From positions 62,001-126,000 of the forward strand of contig JAIXZY010000035.1 in assembly GCA_027489355.1 (NCBI GenBank): a DNA stretch of 64,000 nucleotides, written 5' to 3'. The DNA is from Paracoccaceae bacterium (GTDB lineage: Bacteria > Pseudomonadota > Alphaproteobacteria > Rhodobacterales > Rhodobacteraceae). The notes beneath the pieces are model-generated. The model ran no database searches. It was given only the letters and a program-made list of their open reading frames with translations, and had not been told where the DNA came from. The position numbers and the translations under genes are program-made. Of this stretch, positions 57,561-64,000 are shown one piece after another. Positions within the stretch are counted from its first letter, which is position 1; each line of letters opens with the position of its first letter.

Positions 57561-58559
57561 ATGGCCCGCGAGCCGCTTCTTCTTCCCCGTCCCGACGGGC
57601 TTTACTGCCCGGCGGGCGATTTCTTCATCGATCCGCTGCGCCCGGTTCCCCGCGCGCTGATCACGCATGGCCATTCCGACCACGCCCGCCCGGGTCACGG
57701 CGCGGTGCTGGCTACCCGGCAGACGCTTGACATCATGGCGATCCGCTACGGCGAGGATTTCGCGGGCAGCCGTCAGGCCTATGACGGGCCGGTCACGCTG
57801 GGCGAGACCACGGTCCGGTTCCACCCGGCGGGCCATGTCCTTGGCTCGGCGCAGATCGCGGTCGAGGGTCGGGGTTGCCGGATCGTCGTCTCGGGCGACT
57901 ATGCCCGCGTCCCCTCGCCCACCTGCGCGCCCTTCGAGCCTGTCCCCTGCGACATCTTCGTGACCGAGGCGACCTTCGCGCTTCCCGTCTTCCGCCACCC
58001 GCCGCCGGAGGTTGAAATCGCTCGCCTTCTTGCCTCGGTCGCCGCCTTCCCGGAGCGGTCGCACCTGATCGGGGCCTACGCCCTTGGCAAGGCGCAGCGG
58101 CTGATCGGGGCCTTGCGGCAGGCGGGCTGGGATGCGCCGATCCATATCCACGGCGCCCTGCAGCGGCTGTGCGACTACCACGTCGCTGAAGGCATCGACC
58201 TGGGCGACTTGCGCCCGGCGACCGAGGGGAAGAAGGCCGATTTCGCGGGTGCCATCGTGATCGCCCCGCCCTCGGCCTTCGCCGCAACCTGGGCGCAGCG
58301 CTTCCCCGACCCGGTGATCTCGTTCGCGTCGGGCTGGATGCAGGTCCGCGCCCGCGCCCGCCAGCGCGGCGTCGAGCTGCCGATTGTCATCTCGGACCAC
58401 GTCGACTGGCCGCACCTGACCGCCACGATCGAAGAACTGAACCCCGCCGAGGTCTGGATCACGCACGGCCGCGAGGACGCGCTGATGCGCTGGTGCGAGT
58501 TGCAGCAGCGCAAGGCCCGCCCCCTGCACCTTGTCGGGTACGAGGATGAAGAGGAATGA
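57561..58559 (+). CDS. Ligase-associated DNA exonuclease (metallo-beta-lactamase fold)
   Basis: A 332-residue MBL/beta-CASP-type nuclease. ALITHGHSDHARPGHGAVLA is the H-x-H-x-D-H metal motif, FHPAGHVLGSAQI the next His, VSGDYAR the Asp; the C-terminal ISDHVDWPHLTATIEELNPA is typical of the ligase-associated exonuclease family. It overlaps the ATP-dependent ligase gene (ATGA) and acts with it in DNA repair. ATG 57561 is chosen, as the upstream frame crosses the divergent promoter. Confidence 0.9.
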   Translation: MAREPLLLPRPDGLYCPAGDFFIDPLRPVPRALITHGHSDHARPGHGAVLATRQTLDIMAIRYGEDFAGSRQAYDGPVTLGETTVRFHPAGHVLGSAQIAVEGRGCRIVVSGDYARVPSPTCAPFEPVPCDIFVTEATFALPVFRHPPPEVEIARLLASVAAFPERSHLIGAYALGKAQRLIGALRQAGWDAPIHIHGALQRLCDYHVAEGIDLGDLRPATEGKKADFAGAIVIAPPSAFAATWAQRFPDPVISFASGWMQVRARARQRGVELPIVISDHVDWPHLTATIEELNPAEVWITHGREDALMRWCELQQRKARPLHLVGYEDEEE

Positions 58560-60124
58560 GCCTCGCCGCCTTCGCCACGCTTCTGGAACGTCTGGCCTTC
58601 ACCCCGCAGCGACTGGGCAAGGAAAGGCTTCTGGCCCGAGCCTTCACCGAAAACCCGGACCCCCAGCGCGGCTTGATGCTGGCGGCCCTGACCGGCGACC
58701 TGAAGCTGCGCCAGGTCACACCGAGCCTGTTGCGGGGCCTCACGGAAACGCGAGTGGATGCTCAGCTTTTTGCAGCCAGCTACGACTTTGTCGGCGACCT
58801 GGCCGAGACGATCTCGCTGATCTGGCCCGAGGGCACGCGGTCCGACCCGCCCCTGTCCGAAGTGGTGCACGAACTTGCGAACACGCCGAAGACTCGGCTT
58901 CCGGCGCTGATTGCCGAACGTCTGGACAGCCTCGGCCCCTCGGAACGCTATGCCTATCTGAAGCTTGCCACCGGGGCGCTGCGGGTGGGTGTCTCGGCGC
59001 GCCTGGCACGGGCGGCCTTTGCCGGTTGGGCGGGGCTGCCCCTGACCGAGGTCGAGGAGATCTGGCACGCCCTTCAGCCGCCCTACCTTGAACTCTTCGC
59101 CTGGGCGGGCGGGGACCAGCGCCCCGAGGCAGCCGCCCGCGCACCGTTTCGGCCGGTGATGCTGTCGACGCCCACGGACCTTGACCAGCTTTCGGCGCTG
59201 GACCCCGCCGAATTTGCTGCCGAATGGAAATGGGACGGAATCCGCATCCAGGCGGTCAGCGACGGGGGGGTGCGGCGGCTCTATTCCCGGACGGGCGAGG
59301 ACATCAGCGCGGCCTTCCCGGACATCGTCGATCTGATGGACTTCGACGGCACGCTGGATGGCGAGCTTCTGGTGCGGCGTGGGGAGGACATCGCCAGCTT
59401 CGGCGATCTGCAGCAGCGGCTGAACCGGAAGACGGTTACCCCCGCGATGCTGCGGTCGCACCCGGCGGGGCTGCGGCTCTACGATGCGCTGATCTGGGAC
59501 GGGCAGGACCTGCGCGACCAGTCCCACGATGCGCGCCGCGCCGTGCTGGCCCGCGCGGTCGAGATGCTGGACCCTCGGATCGACCTGTCGCCGGAGCTGG
59601 CCTTCCAGACCTGGGACGACCTTGCCGCGCTTCGCCTGAACCCGCCTGCGACGGTGATCGAAGGCGTGATGATCAAGCGCCGCGACAGCCCCTACCTGGC
59701 GGGCCGCGTGAAAGGGCCCTGGTTCAAGTGGAAGCGCGACCCGCACCTGATCGACGCCGTCCTGATGTATGCCCAGCGCGGCCACGGCAAGCGGTCGGGC
59801 TATTACTCCGACTTCACCTTCGGCGTCTGGAACGGCGACGAACTCGTCCCTGTCGGCAAGGCGTACTTCGGCTTCACCGACGCCGAGCTGAAGGACCTCG
59901 ACCGCTTCGTCCGCAACAACACGGTCGAACGTTTCGGCTCTGTCCGCTCCGTCGCCCGGACCAAGGTGGTCGAGGTCGCGTTCGAGGGGTTGAACCGCTC
60001 CACCCGCCACAAGTCCGGCGTAGCCATGCGCTTTCCCCGGATCAACCGCATCCGCGACGACAAGCCAGCGGCAGAGGCGGACCATCTGTCGACCCTGCAG
60101 GCGATGCTCGACCGCGAGGCTTAG
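58556..60124 (+). CDS. ATP-dependent DNA ligase (exonuclease-associated)
   Basis: A 522-residue ATP-dependent ligase. An N-terminal helical domain (about 1-180) is followed by the nucleotidyltransferase core; the nucleophile Lys is near residue 225 in AAEWKWDGIRIQAV. DGELLVRR, VIEGVMIKRRDSPYLAGR and WFKWKRD are the further ligase motifs, and an OB domain ends the protein. In many bacteria this ligase is in a cassette with the exonuclease, a DEXH helicase (Lhr-type) and the PdeM nuclease; here only exonuclease and ligase are present. The stop overlaps the convergent MFS gene by 4 nt. Confidence 0.93.
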   Translation: MSLAAFATLLERLAFTPQRLGKERLLARAFTENPDPQRGLMLAALTGDLKLRQVTPSLLRGLTETRVDAQLFAASYDFVGDLAETISLIWPEGTRSDPPLSEVVHELANTPKTRLPALIAERLDSLGPSERYAYLKLATGALRVGVSARLARAAFAGWAGLPLTEVEEIWHALQPPYLELFAWAGGDQRPEAAARAPFRPVMLSTPTDLDQLSALDPAEFAAEWKWDGIRIQAVSDGGVRRLYSRTGEDISAAFPDIVDLMDFDGTLDGELLVRRGEDIASFGDLQQRLNRKTVTPAMLRSHPAGLRLYDALIWDGQDLRDQSHDARRAVLARAVEMLDPRIDLSPELAFQTWDDLAALRLNPPATVIEGVMIKRRDSPYLAGRVKGPWFKWKRDPHLIDAVLMYAQRGHGKRSGYYSDFTFGVWNGDELVPVGKAYFGFTDAELKDLDRFVRNNTVERFGSVRSVARTKVVEVAFEGLNRSTRHKSGVAMRFPRINRIRDDKPAAEADHLSTLQAMLDREA

Positions 60125-61443
60125 CCTCCCGGCTGCGGCCAGCGCGGGTGCAGGTCGTCGATGACGACCCGGTGGCGGTGCGCAGCCCCGTGCCCCAGCA
60201 GATGCGGGTGGTCGGGTGCCAGTTCCGGGTGGTTATGCTCAAGCGTCTCCGGGTCACGGTCGGGCCAGAGCAGCAAGGTTACCGCCAGCGCGACGGCGCC
60301 CAGTCCGGCCAGCACCGGCGCCACCGCCGACAGGCCAAGCCCCGCGCCCAGCCAGCCTGCCAGAGGGTAGGTGACCAGCCAGCAGGCATGGCTTAAAGCA
60401 AACTGCGCAGCAAAGAGCGCCGGGCGGTCGCCCTCTTCTGCCGAGCGGTTGAGGATGCGGCCGATGGGCGTCTGGGTCAGCGAGAAACCGAATCCCGCAA
60501 GCACCCACGCGGCGATCAGCCCGGCCAGACCGCCGACCAGCGGCACGGCGGCCACAGCGGCGACCATCATCCCGGCACCGGACAGCATGAGCGGCCGATC
60601 CTCCAACCGCCGCAGCAACCGGGGCAAGAGCAGCGCCGCCAGGATCGATCCGCCGCCAAACGCTGCAAAGGCCAGCGCCACCTGCGGCGCGCCCAGGTCC
60701 AGGCGAGTTTCAACCAGCACCACCGTGTTGACATAGACCATGGCCCCGGCCGCCGCGACGCCAGCCTCCAGCGCCAGAAGCCCGCGCAGGCGGGGGGTGC
60801 GGGCATAGATGCGCAGACCGCGTGTCGCGTCGGCCAGGAATGGTTCGGGCCGCGCAGCCTTCCGAGCGGGCAGGCGCGAGGTCCCGACAAGCGTCGCCGA
60901 CAGCAGGAACCCCACGACCGTTCCGGCAAAGAGGACGGGGAAGGACACCACCGTCAGCAGGGCCGCGGCGATCAGGGGCGAGGCGATCTGCTCCAGGTCC
61001 TCGGCCAGGCGCATCAGGGACAACGCCTGGGTGTAGTCGTCTTCCCGCGGCAGGATCTCGGGGATCGTAGCCTGGAACGCCGGGGTGAACCCGGCGGAGG
61101 CCGCCTGAAGAAGGAAGATCAGCACAAAGACCTGCCAGACCTCGCCCACGAAGGGCAGTGCCAGCACCACGACGGCGCGGATCAGGTCAAGCGCCACCAG
61201 GAAGGCCCGCCGCGGCAGGCGCGCGGCCAATGCGGCGGCAACGGGGGCCAGCGTGACATAGGCCACCATCTTGATCGCCAGCGCGGTGCCAAGGACGGCG
61301 CCCGCAGCCTCGCCCGCAAGGTCATAGGCCAGCAGACCTAGCGCCACCGTCGCCAGACCTGTCCCGGTCAGCGCAACCGCCTGTGCTGCAAACAGACGGC
61401 GGAAAGTGGGATGGGACAGGGGCGCAAACATGGCCGGGGTCAT
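60121..61443 (-). CDS. MFS transporter
   Basis: A 440-residue, 12-helix major facilitator. FRRLFAAQAVALTGTGLATV in TM1, AFLVALDLIRAVVVLALPFV and a central loop after TM6 (ARKAARPEPFLADA) are typical of drug/metabolite exporters (MFS_1). ATG 61443 is the likely start (two further Met codons lie nearby); the C-terminal cytoplasmic tail is His/Pro-rich. It lies after the DNA ligase gene where an Lhr-type helicase would usually be. Substrate unknown. Confidence 0.85.
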   Translation of the reverse strand: MTPAMFAPLSHPTFRRLFAAQAVALTGTGLATVALGLLAYDLAGEAAGAVLGTALAIKMVAYVTLAPVAAALAARLPRRAFLVALDLIRAVVVLALPFVGEVWQVFVLIFLLQAASAGFTPAFQATIPEILPREDDYTQALSLMRLAEDLEQIASPLIAAALLTVVSFPVLFAGTVVGFLLSATLVGTSRLPARKAARPEPFLADATRGLRIYARTPRLRGLLALEAGVAAAGAMVYVNTVVLVETRLDLGAPQVALAFAAFGGGSILAALLLPRLLRRLEDRPLMLSGAGMMVAAVAAVPLVGGLAGLIAAWVLAGFGFSLTQTPIGRILNRSAEEGDRPALFAAQFALSHACWLVTYPLAGWLGAGLGLSAVAPVLAGLGAVALAVTLLLWPDRDPETLEHNHPELAPDHPHLLGHGAAHRHRVVIDDLHPRWPQPGG

Positions 61444-61488
61444 AGGGAAGCCAAGGCCCGACACTTGGCCGGGCCCTGGCGTCCCGGC

Positions 61489-62094
61489 TCAGGCCCAGGG
61501 ACGCAGGGCGGCGTTCTTCGCTTCGAAGCTGTCGATGGCCGAAGCCTTTTCCAGCGTCAGGCCGATGTCGTCGAGACCGTTCAGCAGGCAATGCTTCTTG
61601 AACGCATCCACCTCGAACTTGAACGAGGTGCCATCCGAGGCCGTCACGGTCTGGCTTTCCAGGTCCACCGTGATGCGCGCGTTGGCACCCTTGCGGGCGT
61701 CGTCCATCAGGTGATCTACCGCCTCTTGCGGCAGGACGACGGGCAGGATGCCGTTCTTGAAGCAGTTGTTGAAGAAGATGTCCGCGAAAGACGTCGAGAT
61801 CACGCAGCGGATCCCGAAGTCCAGAAGCGCCCAGGGTGCATGCTCACGCGACGAGCCGCAGCCGAAGTTGTCACCGGCCACGATGATCTGCGCGTTGCGG
61901 TAGGCGGGCTGGTTCAGTACGAAGTCGGGGATCTCCTTCCCGTCCTGGGTGTAGCGCATCTCGTCGAACAGGTTCTTGCCCAGGCCCGACCGCTGGATGG
62001 TCTTCAGGAACTGCTTGGGGATGATCATGTCGGTGTCGATGTTGACCAGCGGCATGGGTGCCGCAACGCCGGTGAGGGTGGTGAATTTGTCCAT
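61489..62094 (-). CDS. leuD: 3-isopropylmalate dehydratase small subunit
   Basis: A 201-residue LeuD of standard length. [20 protein letters not shown], then [20 protein letters not shown] and [20 protein letters not shown], are diagnostic; the SSREH segment binds substrate. With LeuC it isomerises 2- to 3-isopropylmalate in leucine synthesis. A glycosyltransferase gene separates it from leuC, with only 17 nt between the two stop/start codons. Confidence 0.97.
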   Translation of the reverse strand: MDKFTTLTGVAAPMPLVNIDTDMIIPKQFLKTIQRSGLGKNLFDEMRYTQDGKEIPDFVLNQPAYRNAQIIVAGDNFGCGSSREHAPWALLDFGIRCVISTSFADIFFNNCFKNGILPVVLPQEAVDHLMDDARKGANARITVDLESQTVTASDGTSFKFEVDAFKKHCLLNGLDDIGLTLEKASAIDSFEAKNAALRPWA

Positions 62095-62111
62095 GATGGT
62101 CTGCCTTCGGA

Positions 62112-63436
62112 TCAGGAAAGTTTGATGGGTTCGGGGCGGGTCGGGCGGCGACCCAGGACCCAGTCGTAGATGGTGGCGATCTGCTCGGCCCGGCGGGGCC
62201 AGGTGAAGAGGTCGGTGACGCGTTTGCGCGCGGCCTGCCCCATGCGGGCAGTCTGCGCGGGGTCGGCGGCCAACCGTTCCAGGGCGGCGCGGAGGGCGGC
62301 GGTGATGCCTGCGCGGTCGGTCAGCGGGACCTTGATCCCGACCTCGGGCGTGACCAGGTCGGCCGGGCCGCCGTAGTCGACCACAAGCGGCGCAAGGCCC
62401 AGCGCCATGCCCTCCAGCACCGCCCCCCCGCCGAACTCGCGGATCGAGGGGAAGGCCAGCACATGGCAGCGCGCGGCGACGTCCTGCACCTGTTCATGCT
62501 TCAGCCAGCCGTGGAAGGTGATGCCCGCAAGGCCCTTGGCCTGGTCCTTCAGCGCCGGGGTCAGGGGGCCGTCGCCGACCAGGTGCAGCTCCAGCTTTCC
62601 GGCCTCGACCAGAGGCCGCGCGGCCTCGATAAGCATGGACAGGCCCTTCAGTGGCACGAAGCGGCCGATGAAGCAGGCCTTCAGGATGCCGGGCTCGGGC
62701 TTGGCTTCCCGGAAGAAGCGTGTCGGGTCGATGGCGTTTTCCGGCAGGTATATGCAGCGGTCGGCAAGCGCAGCGGGGATGTCCCGGCGGGTGAACTTCG
62801 AGGCGTAGAGGATTGCGTTGCAAGCCTGCAGCATCTTGGCGCGGCCGGGGAAAACCTTCAGAAGTCCCCGGAAGCGCGAGAGCCACTCGCCCTCCTGCTT
62901 CTGTTCCGCTTCGAACCCCTTGGGCCACGGCACGCCACCGTTCAGGGGACCCAGGACAAAGGGGACACCGGCCTTGCGGCATTTCCCGGCGAGTGAGCCT
63001 GTGGCGGCGGGCGACAACGGCGTGATCCGGTGGACGACGTCATAGTCGCCGCGCCGGATCGCCGCGCCGAACTTCTGCCAGACTTTGCGTTCGAACCAAG
63101 GGTAGGTCAAGCTGGCGACCGCCTGCACGATGGTCCAACCCCGGCTTTCGCCCATCCGCAGGACCTGCGACAGCTTCCAGGCGGGGGCGGCTATGGCCTC
63201 GGTGTCGATGGCGGTGAAGTCCGTCCCCTCGACCCAGCCCTTGCGCAGGATCGCGTCGCGGTTGCGGATCTGCGTGACGAGGTGAACATCGGCCACCCCG
63301 CGCAGTGCCTCGGTCAGGGACCAGCCGATCAGGGGGACGCTGACCCATTCCGGGTTCGCGGCCTCGGCAATAACCAGTACGCGGGGCCGACGCGCGGCCC
63401 CGCGGGTGGCGGCATCCGGGGATGCCGCATCCGTCA

Positions 63437-63437
<1 letters not shown>
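62112..63437 (-). CDS. GT4-family glycosyltransferase inserted between leuC and leuD
   Basis: A 441-residue GT-B glycosyltransferase. An N-terminal Rossmann-like half ([20 protein letters not shown]) and the C-terminal GT4 domain with [20 protein letters not shown] and the nucleotide-sugar [20 protein letters not shown] motif (E-x(7)-E type) are complete. Its ATG overlaps the leuC stop (ATGA), so translation is coupled to leuC. It probably adds a sugar to a surface glycan; no other glycan gene is in the window. Confidence 0.9.

Positions 63438-64000
<563 letters not shown>

Overview
The window is high-GC, gene-dense DNA from an alphaproteobacterium, most likely a Rhodobacterales/Paracoccaceae-type organism. 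The evidence is the gene content (HWE-family kinase, EcfG-like sigma factor, DUF3008, DUF892 and DUF2934 stress proteins, Ku/LigD, many ABC uptake systems), the codon bias, and EcfG-type promoters (GGAAC-N16/17-NGTT). No rRNA, tRNA, CRISPR array, transposase or integrase was seen. The taxonomic call is inference from gene content only.

Region 1 (1-10.2 kb) is a stress island. It holds a Tat-exported cyclase-family enzyme (cut by the window edge), an HWE histidine kinase, a DUF378 membrane protein, a large-subunit catalase, two long low-complexity repeat proteins, a Thr/Ala-rich exported protein, a receiver protein, a NepR-like small protein, and a run of tiny genes (Pro-rich, PRC-barrel, two-helix membrane, DUF3008). 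Most of the small genes have their own GGAAC-N16/17-NGTT promoter 20-85 nt upstream of the start codon.

Region 2 (10.4-33.4 kb) is catabolic and has none of these promoters that I could find. It contains a Tm-1-like protein with an aldehyde dehydrogenase, an IclR-HAD-aminotransferase operon, a LuxR-type regulator, an acyl-CoA-dehydrogenase-like monooxygenase with its flavin reductase, an HpaB-like monooxygenase, two paralogous DapB-like dehydrogenases, a family-5 solute-binding protein with an Opp/Dpp-type ABC transporter, a proline-racemase-family enzyme, an ABM-domain protein, a TetR regulator and a DAO-type oxidase. TGTACA palindromes sit in two promoter regions. The substrate is unknown but probably contains nitrogen.

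Region 3 (33.4-42.1 kb, minus strand) looks like a polyamine or related amine uptake and oxidation operon: binding protein, two permeases, ATPase, cupin, PuuB-like oxidase, EamA exporter and flavin amine oxidase, followed by an XRE-cupin regulator with its own palindromic promoter.

Region 4 (42.3-61.4 kb) returns to stress and DNA repair. It has 3-methyladenine glycosylase, small disordered proteins, a short-chain dehydrogenase, DUF892, an EcfG-like ECF sigma factor, Ku-LigD, a second Ku, small membrane or Gln-rich proteins, a divergent FAH/UxaA sugar-acid pair, DUF2934-LLM-TreZ, and a ligase-associated exonuclease plus ATP-dependent DNA ligase. The GGAAC promoters reappear here, including in front of both Ku genes and the TreZ operon.

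Region 5 (61.5-64 kb) is leuC (cut by the window edge), a glycosyltransferase and leuD, all on the minus strand and tightly packed.

The main theme is a probable EcfG general-stress regulon spread over two islands that flank about 32 kb of uptake and catabolic genes. Oxidative defence, NHEJ repair, trehalose synthesis and many small disordered or membrane proteins appear to share one promoter code, and an EcfG-like sigma factor lies in the same window.
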